This document shows, one piece after another, positions 38,510 through 48,430 of a stretch of 64,000 nt of DNA. The notes below the pieces were generated by a model. It worked only from the letters and a program-made list of their open reading frames with translations. It did no database searches and had not been told where the DNA came from. Source of the DNA: Ascoidea rubescens DSM 1968 (Eukaryota > Ascomycota > Saccharomycetes > Ascoideales > Ascoideaceae). The DNA is taken from assembly GCF_001661345.1 (NCBI RefSeq), contig NW_017962915.1, forward strand, positions 809,657 through 873,656, read 5' to 3'. The position numbers and the translations under genes are program-made. How positions within the stretch are numbered: the stretch's first letter is position 1; every line of letters starts with the position of its first letter.

Positions 38510-41386
38510 CTAATAATTCATCGAATTATAAATATTATCTGATTCATCCATTGTACAAATCACTTGAAATATCTCCTTTGAATAATTAATTGTTTCATCA
38601 CTATACGAATTCTCCAACCCATTTAATAAATTCAAATCATTTTCTATTATTATATCTTGATTAATCTCGTCAACATTCTCTATCCCATTAATCTCCCGGC
38701 TTCTTTTTTCTAAATTATCATTAAATAAATATCCTTTATAACCACACTTATATCGAACTTCTTTTAAAAATTCACCATATTCCCCAAATAATCTAATCGA
38801 TGATGAATAAACAATTCTTGACAATATAATTAATAGCTCATGATTTGCCCCCTTTGAAATTAAATTAATTATATATTTTTCCTCATTACTATTATCACAT
38901 GATTTGCTCATTTTATAACTTTTTTGCCAAATCATATATATAATCTTTACTAATTTTGAAACTATTTCAATTCTTAACTCAATTAAGCTAAATCTTGGAT
39001 CACTGATAATTAAGCTTTGATAATATGCTGTAATCATCACAATTTGATTAAATAAACTCGGATTGTTTATTAATGACGAATATTGTAAATCAATTTCCAT
39101 CATATAATTCTCGATCAATTCAATTATTCGAATTTTTAAATTTAATAATTGAATTAAATGGTTTTCTTCAAATCTTCTTCCCTTTTTTTTATCATCTTTC
39201 CAATATTTTTCCAATTCTTTAAGTTTTTCAGATGGCAATGGAACAATAATTAATCCCGAAAACGATTCATTAATATTATTTAAACTATTTAGATTATAAT
39301 TATATTCATCATTGAATTTATTGCTATTATCATTACCATTATTTTCATAATTTTTATCCATATCATAATCATTATCAGTCACAATATTTTCTTTATTTTG
39401 ATTTGCATCTACTTCTTGATCATAATTATAATATACATCTTTATCATCATTGTGCGAGTTATCGACTATACTCACCCCACCAAATAATTCAGAGATTTCA
39501 TCATTAATGACAAGATCTTCTAAGATTTTTATATTATCATTATTTCCAATTATTCTATTTAGACTATAATACATGTAGTTATAGTTTATATTAAATTCAG
39601 TATTTAAAAGCTTTAAAAGGTAATTTAAAATTTTGAAGTCAGCTTTTCTATTTTGATAATGATTATGATTGTGATTTTGATTATTATCAATAAATTTGAA
39701 ATTAAAAAAGGAAAATCTTGTTAATGAATAAAATAGCGATTCAATTATATTGAAAAATGGATTCAAAGGTAAAGACTTATGTGAGATTGAATCTGAATCT
39801 GAATTAAGATTAAAATTGAAATTAAATAAATCATATTTTATAAAATTTTTCCAAATTTTAAAAATATATAAATCATTATCAAAAACTAATAAAAATTTTA
39901 ATAAAGTCTCTAAATTATCAAATAAATATAGAAAAATAATTTTTTGTAAATGAAGAGTTTGAGTATTCATATATTTTTTATAATTTTTAAGAAAATCTTC
40001 ATGTTTATTAAAATTTATATTATTGGTTTTGTTTTTGTTATTTGCAATTGAATCAGTATCGGGATTATTAAGAGATTCGTTATTTTCCGAGTTAATTGAA
40101 TCGGATATTATTTGATGGTCACTGCCATTAACGTTATATCCAAGTAACTTTTTATAAAAAATAATTAAATTAGTAATTAATTTCAACGTTTGTTCGAATA
40201 CCGATTTCAAAGAGTTTAGTTGATTAATGGAATCGTTATTGTTAATTTTATTAGTTGCAGAAGTATTATTAATATCAATATTGTTAATATTATTATTATT
40301 AATGTTAATATCATTAAAATAATCAGATAAAAAATTGAAAATAAAATTTATAATTGATAAAAGAAAAGAAACAGATAAATATAACCTTTTATCAAAAACT
40401 AAAGATTCAATCAAGTTTAATAAAAATTTCAAGAAAATATTTATAAATTGAATTAGTTGGGTAACATTATCATTAATATTATTATTAATATCATCATTGG
40501 TGTTATTAATGTTTTTAGGATTTAAATAATAATTCAAAAAATTTAGTAAAAAATCCAATATGGAAGAATTAAATTTTTTTAAATAAATTTTATTATTAAA
40601 ATTGTAATTAAATGATAGACCTATTTTTGATAAGAATTTTGAAACTTTGAAAGAGTTTGATAAGTTTAAATTGAATAATTGAGATTTAAATAATTCAATT
40701 AAATTATTTGATGAATAATCCAACGATAAATTATTCAAGGGCAATGAAATGGCGTATAAATAGTTAAGGCTATTTAATTTACTTTTATTGTTATCATCGT
40801 TATTGTTGTTTTTGTTAAACTCGATATCTAATTCGTTATCAGAAAAGAGATCACCAAGAAAATTTAAATCGTTTTTTTGTTGATTCAATTGAGGTTTCTT
40901 CTCGTTAACTGCTTGAGGGATATGACTTGTGGCGGAAGAATTTATCAAAACCTTTCTTTTTTTATTGTTAAGAGTGTTGTTAATCGATAAATTCCTTGTG
41001 GTAGCCTGATACAATCTCTTATCTTCCTCTAGAATTTTTATCAAATTTTTCATTTTAATTATTTCCTGGTCTTTAATCGAGAGCAAGTTGGCAGTTTCAG
41101 ATTTCAAATTGTTTATAATGTCGTTCTTAAGATTTAAATCAGTCTCGTAGTTAGCTTTTAAAACAGCCAATTCACCCTTTGCAGTAAACAATTGGTTCTT
41201 GTAATGGTTGATCTTCTCTTTATCAATGTCTTCATCAGTGCCACTAGCATCGTTGGTTTCATCAACATCATCGTCGATAACTAAAATGCTCGGGTCCTGG
41301 GTATATGCTGGGGGCCTCAAAGTTGCCTCGATGTACAAGCTGTCGTCGTCGTCAAAATCATCAGCGTCATGCTCAAAGTCAGACAT
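38510..41386 (-). CDS. LCD1: LCD1/DDC2, ATRIP-like partner of the Mec1 checkpoint kinase
   Basis: Lcd1/Ddc2 recruits Mec1 (ATR) to RPA-coated single-stranded DNA. The 958-residue protein starts DFEHDADDFDDDDSLYIEATLRPPAYTQDPS, matching the conserved acidic RPA-binding N-terminus and the RPPxxTQ motif of Ddc2. A coiled coil follows at about 55-130 (KINHYKNQLFTAKGELAVLKANYE...), then a basic KKRK segment, as in Ddc2/ATRIP. The C-terminal half is a helical repeat region with long Asn/Asp insertions, ending SDNIYNSMNY, comparable to the terminal SLYISMGL of yeast Lcd1. The ATG at 41386 directly precedes the acidic motif; codons upstream encode a Leu/Val/Ile run from CAA/AAT/CAC repeats and are excluded. 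Divergent from the PPR gene. Confidence 0.82.
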   Translation of the reverse strand: MSDFEHDADDFDDDDSLYIEATLRPPAYTQDPSILVIDDDVDETNDASGTDEDIDKEKINHYKNQLFTAKGELAVLKANYETDLNLKNDIINNLKSETANLLSIKDQEIIKMKNLIKILEEDKRLYQATTRNLSINNTLNNKKRKVLINSSATSHIPQAVNEKKPQLNQQKNDLNFLGDLFSDNELDIEFNKNNNNDDNNKSKLNSLNYLYAISLPLNNLSLDYSSNNLIELFKSQLFNLNLSNSFKVSKFLSKIGLSFNYNFNNKIYLKKFNSSILDFLLNFLNYYLNPKNINNTNDDINNNINDNVTQLIQFINIFLKFLLNLIESLVFDKRLYLSVSFLLSIINFIFNFLSDYFNDININNNNINNIDINNTSATNKINNNDSINQLNSLKSVFEQTLKLITNLIIFYKKLLGYNVNGSDHQIISDSINSENNESLNNPDTDSIANNKNKTNNINFNKHEDFLKNYKKYMNTQTLHLQKIIFLYLFDNLETLLKFLLVFDNDLYIFKIWKNFIKYDLFNFNFNLNSDSDSISHKSLPLNPFFNIIESLFYSLTRFSFFNFKFIDNNQNHNHNHYQNRKADFKILNYLLKLLNTEFNINYNYMYYSLNRIIGNNDNIKILEDLVINDEISELFGGVSIVDNSHNDDKDVYYNYDQEVDANQNKENIVTDNDYDMDKNYENNGNDNSNKFNDEYNYNLNSLNNINESFSGLIIVPLPSEKLKELEKYWKDDKKKGRRFEENHLIQLLNLKIRIIELIENYMMEIDLQYSSLINNPSLFNQIVMITAYYQSLIISDPRFSLIELRIEIVSKLVKIIYMIWQKSYKMSKSCDNSNEEKYIINLISKGANHELLIILSRIVYSSSIRLFGEYGEFLKEVRYKCGYKGYLFNDNLEKRSREINGIENVDEINQDIIIENDLNLLNGLENSYSDETINYSKEIFQVICTMDESDNIYNSMNY

Positions 41387-41912
41387 GTGCAGCAGAAGCA
41401 GCCGAAGAAGAAACAGCACCAAAATCACCAAAATCAGCACAAGCACCAAAATCAGCAGAAGGAGAAATAGAGAAGTGACAGCGCTTATTTTCATCGGCGC
41501 ACGGATCATATCCTCACTATGGAAGCAATTCAAAGCCCGCGGAAGGACGGATTTAGCTCTGAAAAATTTTAAAGGTTTCTATGAAAAGTTGAAAAGGAAA
41601 CCGAATATATTGATGGAGATCTCTCTTCGGTTTGAATGTTCATCAGAGAATTGCTGGTCATTGGTTCATTGGCTGTTGCATTTTTACTGTCTCAATATTT
41701 TACTTCAACAACTCAATTACAAGTCTGGTTGCAACTGAAACCAGCTGGGTTAGATGTCGCCAAAGAGCCCGATATCGCGAGATCACAGTAAGACACCTAG
41801 AATTTCTTCCAAAGAATCACAAACATTTGCCTGATATCCATTTGGAACCACCATCATTCTATTTAATCTGCTACAGTGTTTACGCAGGAATAGCCACTTG
41901 TATGACCAAGCA
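41387..41912. promoter_or_regulatory. Divergent promoter LCD1 / PPR gene
   Basis: Next to LCD1 is an imperfect repeat of AGCAGAAG and ACCAAAATCA units (41390-41470). The remainder is of mixed composition with no clear TATA. A 176-codon frame across 41208-41738 is mostly antisense to LCD1 and is not a gene. Confidence 0.45.
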
Positions 41913-44900
41913 ATGTTCACTGCCAAATTTAACAGGTCTTTGTTTAAACTAAAGAATTGTTCCAATTTAAAAGGCAGGATAAAAGCAACATTTCCCTTTG
42001 ATTATACCATCTATTATTTATGCAGTGTAAATTCATACCACACTTCTTCTCCTAATTACAGTGATCAAAAAGAAACTACTGGAAGCCATTCCAACGAAAA
42101 TCGAGATGGCAGAAATACTATCACTCCATCTTTCCATAACATTAACCATAATAGAAAATATAAAAACAACACCAAAGCCAAAGTCCCCCAGTCTAAGTTT
42201 AACGATGACCTGAGAGATGATAATTTTTTTATTTTCAATGAAATTAAAAAACTTCGAATGCTGACTCCCAATGAAAAACAAGATGAAATATCTAATATGA
42301 ATCCTAAATTTCCTGTTACCAAACAAAAAGCTCTAGTCAGAAGAACTTTTTACAAAAACTCGGGATATATAAGTTGGGAAAAGATAATCTTTATAATGAA
42401 GTCACATTACGATTTTCTTCGTAAAAATAAAAATCCCCTTAAAATTGTGTCTAGTGATGTCTTATCAGAAATACTTTTATTTCATAAAATATCATACAAA
42501 TTATTACTGACAAGGTTTAAAAATTTTGATTCATTATTATTTTTAATGACTTATAAATATTTAATTAAGTTTTTTGAAGAAAGTTTTAGAATATTTCACA
42601 ATCCTAGATTAAAATATCAAATTAGTTCTTCCGCTAAAAATAATTTATTATCATATCTAATTTTGAGCAAAATTTCCAACAACAGTTTATCCGTTAAAGA
42701 TCTTTATTTTAAATGCTTAATCTATTTAACTCAAAAGAATTTAACGGAATTTGAATCTTTTATAAATGATATCTTAAATTCGAAAAGAGGTCTTATTTTA
42801 AATTTTCATAGAAAGATTTTCATTTTTATTAAATCTTTAGATTCTTTAAATTACGGCTATATCCAAGAACAAAACCCAATTCGTGAAATAATGGAAAAAG
42901 GTGATTACAATCACTTAGGTGTATTTAATAATTCTCATTTGTTCCCCAAATTTATTGACCCCGGTGATATAAATTTTAATTATACTGAAAAGAACAACAA
43001 ATTTTTTTTAAACAATCCTAATTTAAATAAGTTACAATTGCTACTCAAATTATGGATTCAAATTTATGTCAAATTTCATAAAAGGTACGAACTTGAGTAT
43101 GGTGCCAAGTATAAAGATTTGTATATTCACTATGAGAATTCTATATTATTTAAAAGATTTTTAAATATAGATTTGAATATTCACCATGAAAAATATTTTA
43201 AGCTTGATCAAAAGTTTAAAGAAACGATACGTATGCAATTTTATGATAGTTTATTCAATCCAGTTTTTTACGCTTTTCAACCAAATACATATTACACTTT
43301 TACAAGAAGTTTGGGTGAAGTATTAAAAAACGAAAAAATAGAAGATATTAAAGTTGTTTTAGAAAGTTTAAAATTGCCAATTGGTTCGACTTATTATTCA
43401 ATATTATTATCTTTATTGCTAAGCTATTATTCCAATTATAGCAAGGATCATGTAAAAACTTTGGAAATTTGGAATCTTAAAACTCCAGATATATTGATTG
43501 AAACTGATTTGAGTTGCATTTTAAAATCTTTATATTTTCTAAGAGAATACAAATTGCTATTAAGCATTTCAAAAGACTATCCAAAATTATATCATCAATC
43601 TCAAACAACTTGGATTATTAAAGCCTGTATTGCCTCGCAGAAATTTAATGCATTAAATAGAAACATTGTGCTGTTAAGTAAGAAAACGGATTCTTTATCA
43701 TATTCTCATTACTTATTTATAATGAATTATTTTGCTTCAATTGGTGAGGTCAAATTAGTAGAAAACATTTTCGATAGTTTAAGCAATCAACCAGCTAGCA
43801 ACAATATCCACACTTGGGTTCCATTATTAAAAGTTAATTTAAAAAATGGTGATTATACTACGGTTTTAAAGTGGTTTGAATTATGTAAAGAAAGAAAAAT
43901 TCCCAATATTAGAATAGCATTGCCATATGCAATCACAGCATTGGGTCATTTAAGTGCTTTGTCAACAGTTGTTGAAACAGTTGAAATTATACTCAAACAA
44001 TCAGAAGAAACAAAATCTCCACTTAATTCGAATATATTTCTTCATGCAATACAGTGTTGCAGATTTGAAGAAGAGTGGAAGGTTGCTGAAATTATTTTTC
44101 AAAAATATTTAAAACATGGGAATAAACCCGATCCTTTATTGATTGCAGCTATGATGAGTTCATATTCTCGTTGTGGAAAATTTAATCAAGCATTAAAAAT
44201 ATTTGAGTTGTATAATAATAAAATTAGCTATACTGTTTCTGTGTATAATGTTCTTTTACAAGTTTGTCTAAGAACCAAGAGGTATAATTACATTCCAAAA
44301 ATTAATTTTGCGATGCAAAAAAAAGGTATCTTTCCAAATTCTAGATGGTATGTTTTAATAATTAAATATTATTGTTCTATTTTTCAGTTTGGTAAAGCTG
44401 AAGATATTTTAAACTATTTGCTTAAAACGAAGAAACAAAATGGGTTTATAAGTCATTTTCATTATAATGTTTTAATGTCCGGATATCTTCAAAAGGCCTA
44501 TTATCAAAAAGTTATTAAAATCTTTCAAAATATGATAATAAATGAGATTAATCCATCAATTGCTTCATATCGATTATTGTTGAAAAGTATATTACAAATC
44601 CATGTACCCACAATTGAAGGACCCAGTAACACGGCGATTATTCTTGTCAAGGCATTGATTGCATCAAGAGGTAGACAAACATTGAGGTTTAAAAAGGAAG
44701 AATTGGTGACGATTTTGAACGTATTTATTAAAGGATCAGTGAAATATGCTTCCGAAGCGTCGAAGAATTTACTTAATAAGTTTATTAAAAGCGAGAATAT
44801 TGGAACACAGGAGGTTATTCAGGATCCGTATTTATTGAGTAATTTAGTGATGATTATGGGAGAAAAGAAAAAGCATATGGAAGTGGCTATTTTTTTCGAT

Positions 44901-46100
44901 CATTTGTTGAAGGTTGCCAAGAAGGAGATTGATAATGAGAGTGTGTTTTCAAAGAAAGCGTCATTTAGGGCATTATTTGAGAAATTGTTTCGGTATAAAA
45001 TTTTCCAGCTTATTGATTCCAATGCGTATCGGGAAGGTATAAATGTGTATCAGTTTTTGGAAAGAGGCCGATTTACATTGAGCAATAGGAATTTGAATAT
45101 GTATGGAATATTTTTGTTAAGAAGTGAAAACACATTTGATGAAGGATTGGAGTTTATTGAGAATAGTTTAATGGACGGGTATATTAAGATCGATAGATAT
45201 AAAAAGAAGCTTTATATGATGGAATTTGAGGCTATTAAAAATTCCAAGGGAAATTCTGAAAGTGAAAAGAAACTAAAGAAATCGAAGAAATCAAAGAAAG
45301 AGGAATTTAAGTTTGATATTACAAAGGATACTAGGAAATTTGATTTTGATATTATTTTGAATCATTTAACGGAGCCATCATTGCGAAGCGCTGAGTTGAT
45401 GGTCAAACGATTTATTGAGATTCAAGCGAAAATGCAGAAAGAGTCTGTTCATAGTTCTGAAAGCGAAATTGAAGAGTTGGTATTGAAAAAGATTTCCGAG
45501 AGTTATCCGAAGTTTTATAAGGCGCTACGGTTAGAAAATGTTTATTCGTATCGACCAGATCTTGTGGAGAAATTGACGTTGAAGAGAAGACGGTATAGAG
45601 CAAAGCTTGATTATGTGTTGAAGGTGCGATATGCTAGAAGAATAAAGAAGTGGATGATGGGTCGTAAAGATAGGTTAGAAATGGTGAAGAAGTATCAAAA
45701 GAGTGATCGAGACGAAAAACGGATCATGTTGCTTATTAACGAGGGGATATTTCAGGATGATGAAAACTTTCGGGTTGCTGAAAACCAGCGGATCAAGTCT
45801 ATTTTCCATAAATTGCAATTGAAGCATAAAAAGACTACAAAGAAGAAATTGAAGGAGCATTTAATGGCTAGTGTGCAGAGAAATAAGATGAAACAAAGGG
45901 AAATGGTGGAAAAGAGAAGAAAGATTTTAAAAGAGAAAGTAATGGAGGAAAATAAAAGAAAAGCAGAAGAAAAGGAAAGAAAAGCAGAAAAAAAGAAAAA
46001 AAATGCAGAAAAAATGCAAAGAAGAAAAGAAAAAATGGAAGAAAAGGAAAAGGAAAAGGAAAAAGAAAAGGAAAAAGAAAAAGAAAAAAAAGTGATATAA
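41913..46100 (+). CDS. Large pentatricopeptide-repeat (PPR) type protein, probably mitochondrial
   Basis: A 1395-residue protein. The N-terminus MFTAKFNRSLFKLKNCSNLKGRIKA is basic, without acidic residues, and fits a mitochondrial presequence. From about 620 to 900, helical pairs of PPR type are readable: WVPLLKVNLKNGDYTTVLKWFELC, LLIAAMMSSYSRCGKFNQALKIFELY, VYNVLLQVCLRTKRYNYI, WYVLIIKYYCSIFQFGKAEDIL and HYNVLMSGYLQKAYYQKVIKIFQNM. Yeast PPR proteins stabilise or translate specific mitochondrial mRNAs (Pet309, for example), but the target here is unknown. The last about 180 residues are strongly basic, ending in a Lys/Glu repeat (KEKEKEKEKEKK). The start is the first ATG in frame; earlier codons start at TTG. 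Which yeast gene is the orthologue was not settled. Confidence 0.75.
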   Translation: MFTAKFNRSLFKLKNCSNLKGRIKATFPFDYTIYYLCSVNSYHTSSPNYSDQKETTGSHSNENRDGRNTITPSFHNINHNRKYKNNTKAKVPQSKFNDDLRDDNFFIFNEIKKLRMLTPNEKQDEISNMNPKFPVTKQKALVRRTFYKNSGYISWEKIIFIMKSHYDFLRKNKNPLKIVSSDVLSEILLFHKISYKLLLTRFKNFDSLLFLMTYKYLIKFFEESFRIFHNPRLKYQISSSAKNNLLSYLILSKISNNSLSVKDLYFKCLIYLTQKNLTEFESFINDILNSKRGLILNFHRKIFIFIKSLDSLNYGYIQEQNPIREIMEKGDYNHLGVFNNSHLFPKFIDPGDINFNYTEKNNKFFLNNPNLNKLQLLLKLWIQIYVKFHKRYELEYGAKYKDLYIHYENSILFKRFLNIDLNIHHEKYFKLDQKFKETIRMQFYDSLFNPVFYAFQPNTYYTFTRSLGEVLKNEKIEDIKVVLESLKLPIGSTYYSILLSLLLSYYSNYSKDHVKTLEIWNLKTPDILIETDLSCILKSLYFLREYKLLLSISKDYPKLYHQSQTTWIIKACIASQKFNALNRNIVLLSKKTDSLSYSHYLFIMNYFASIGEVKLVENIFDSLSNQPASNNIHTWVPLLKVNLKNGDYTTVLKWFELCKERKIPNIRIALPYAITALGHLSALSTVVETVEIILKQSEETKSPLNSNIFLHAIQCCRFEEEWKVAEIIFQKYLKHGNKPDPLLIAAMMSSYSRCGKFNQALKIFELYNNKISYTVSVYNVLLQVCLRTKRYNYIPKINFAMQKKGIFPNSRWYVLIIKYYCSIFQFGKAEDILNYLLKTKKQNGFISHFHYNVLMSGYLQKAYYQKVIKIFQNMIINEINPSIASYRLLLKSILQIHVPTIEGPSNTAIILVKALIASRGRQTLRFKKEELVTILNVFIKGSVKYASEASKNLLNKFIKSENIGTQEVIQDPYLLSNLVMIMGEKKKHMEVAIFFDHLLKVAKKEIDNESVFSKKASFRALFEKLFRYKIFQLIDSNAYREGINVYQFLERGRFTLSNRNLNMYGIFLLRSENTFDEGLEFIENSLMDGYIKIDRYKKKLYMMEFEAIKNSKGNSESEKKLKKSKKSKKEEFKFDITKDTRKFDFDIILNHLTEPSLRSAELMVKRFIEIQAKMQKESVHSSESEIEELVLKKISESYPKFYKALRLENVYSYRPDLVEKLTLKRRRYRAKLDYVLKVRYARRIKKWMMGRKDRLEMVKKYQKSDRDEKRIMLLINEGIFQDDENFRVAENQRIKSIFHKLQLKHKKTTKKKLKEHLMASVQRNKMKQREMVEKRRKILKEKVMEENKRKAEEKERKAEKKKKNAEKMQRRKEKMEEKEKEKEKEKEKEKEKKVI

Positions 46101-46290
46101 TAAAAAAACCAAATAAATCAACAAACACAGATCAGAAATGAATATAAATGATTCAAATGATTAGAAGTGATTAGAAGTGATTAGATTGAATGTGTATATA
46201 TATGAAGAATCTTGTTTGAAATATTAAGACAAGAAAATTAGTTTGTTTAAAATTTGTAAATATAGTTTTTGTCAATAGATAAATTTTATT

Positions 46291-46356
46291 TTTTTTTTTA
46301 TTTTTATTTTATTTTATTTTATTTTATTTTATTTTATTTTATTTTATTTTATTTTA
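46291..46356. repeat. TTTTA pentanucleotide microsatellite
   Basis: About eleven nearly perfect ATTTT units preceded by a T-run. It lies in the 3' flank of the PPR gene and is not coding. Confidence 0.9.
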
Positions 46357-46928
46357 CTTTCATATTTCTGTTATTAGCATTATTTTTTGATTCAGTTTCT
46401 GCCAAAAGTTTAATTTAATTAATATATTGTTTTAAAAATAAAGGGTATAAAAGTTATAAATAAATATGTAAATAAATATGTAAATGTGTAAATACTGTTC
46501 AAAAATTGAATTAAAAACATTGAGCTTATATAAGTATTGTAACTAATTAGGCAAGTAGGTACGGAAATAAAGCCGGGTAAATATCACATGATTATCTGAA
46601 AAGGTAATCGAATATTTTATCACACATGCCTTTTTTCACTAATTTTATATTAGAAACATGTTATTGAAAGTTATACAGAATCAGAATGTTCTTTTTTTTC
46701 ATTGTTTATTGTTTTGGTTAGTATTGAGTTCTTTAGCGTAGTAATTGGAAATGAATTCTGCTATGTATTTGGATTAAGAATGGTAGTGAACAAATTTGAA
46801 GATTGGAAACGCGAAGGAAAAGAAAAAGTCACGAGTGGCCAGCGTGAATATAATTGGTATAAACAGTGTAGTGTAAAGTGTAGGGCAACTAATATAAGAA
46901 TAATATAAGAATAAAATAAGAAATGCTA

Positions 46929-47002
46929 AGTGAAAAACGAGAAGTGAAAAGTGAAAATTGAAAAGTGAAAATTGAAAAGTGAAAAGCGAAAAATGAAAAG
47001 CG
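46929..47002. repeat. GTGAAAA-type minisatellite
   Basis: Alternating GAAAAGTGAAAA and GAAAATTGAAAA units of 9-10 bases, about seven copies with small variations. Similar GAAAGTG units form the C/T tract of the CAR1 intron (25175-25210). Confidence 0.8.
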
Positions 47003-48430
47003 ATAAACACATTAGGTGATGGAATTAAAAGAGAGCTGGAAAGGAAGTTTTAGATAGATTTGAATAGTAGATGGCATTTTGATAAATTTATTCGATAAAG
47101 TAGGTACATATAGATAAAGAAACATGTTGAACATGTTGGCGCTGCTTGGGAACGATAGGAAGAAAACAAGAGAGAAAGTGCAAATGCAATAGAGGGATCC
47201 TATTTGACGATAAACTATCTCTGAGCGAGAAAACAAAGGACGAGAGAGTGTAATTGGCAAATGGTGAAGCAGAGCAAATGGGTAGTGCGAAAGATAGTAG
47301 AGATAAAGCAGAGGACGTGGCGAGGTAGATCAGTAGGCTGAAGAAGCGATAGCAGATAAAGATGGAAACAATAGGGCTACACACGTTGTGCACATTATCG
47401 AAGTAAGACAGCCTTGGGACGAAAAGTTTCAGAAGGTTTCAGAAAGCTCCAAGAGTTGAACGGTTGGCAAAACAAAACAAGGTTTGGGAAAAGGAGCTAA
47501 AAGCCGAAGTTGCAGTGGAAAGATTGGGCCAAGCCATGGTGACATGGTGATTACGGTTTGCACCAAGCAATGGTTGGAGGATCAAGAGGATGGAAAGAGA
47601 GGAGCATGGGTAGGGCTCAGATAGAGATGAACGAGCATTGTTGAAGAACGCGAGTGGTCATAATGGCTGTAGTGGTAATTGCAATCACCTTACTCGCTGG
47701 GCAGCCTGGGATTTCTAAACTGGGTGATAGATGAGTCATGGAGGATGGCTTTCAGTAGATGAATAATGGCTACTGGAATAATAGCTACTGGAGTAATGGC
47801 ATAGCTCCTGGCTTTGCAGCGGTAGCTTGGTAGCTGCATCGCTTTTCAGTCTCTAAGCAGCATAGAATACAGCTAAATAATAAGTATTTATTAGGTATTG
47901 AATAGGTATTTAATAAGTGTCTAATACGCATTGAATACGTATTATATAATATTGAATCACCATCACTGATTGCTTCGCTCGACAAGCTCTGAAAGCCCCA
48001 GCTGTGCGCCGGTTTGAGTGTGCTGAATGATGAAGAATAAGGAATGCCTGTTGCTTTTTTGTAGTTGTTTTATTTCTCTTTCTATTGTAGTTATATCTAC
48101 CTCTACGTAGCCCTCCCAAACCAGCCAATTACCATCCTCCTCTTCTGCTCTACTTCTCTCTTATTTATTACCTTCAACATCGTACTAAATAATATTTCTA
48201 AGACACCAAGTCGAAAACTCCACAATTAACTTCTCCCTTAACTCTTCACTCTTCACTATCTCCCACATATCCTGGTTATCGTTATTTTTCTTACTCCATT
48301 CACTTTTTCTGCTTATAACCTCCTAGGCTCGCCTGGTCTGGCTTTGGTTCTGTCTTTTCTCGTTTGTTTGTTTTTTGTTTTCGCTATCCTAATCGTATTC
48401 CATTTCTATATCTCCTACACTCTCACCTCA

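Larger units (their letters stand above)
46101..48430. other. 2.3-kb gene-free region with possible promoter and RNA structure
   Basis: No protein gene was recognised. It contains a TTTTA microsatellite (46291-46356), a Reb1-type CGGGTAA (46574-46580) beside ATCACATG (Cbf1/CDEI type, 46582-46589), a TATAAA (46858-46863), a GTGAAAA minisatellite (46929-47002), and a GC-richer part (47400-47860). In that part GCGAGT/ACTCGC (about 47650-47696), TGCAGC/GCTGCA (47815-47838) and near-repeats of AATAATGGCTACTGG occur. Tandem TAGGTATT/TACGTATT units lie at 47880-47945. The last 300 bases are the leader of the SAT4-like gene. Confidence 0.5.

Noticed and set aside
45868-46128. Minus-strand Phe-rich frame at the end of the PPR gene
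   Set aside because: It is the antisense shadow of the Lys/Glu repeat.
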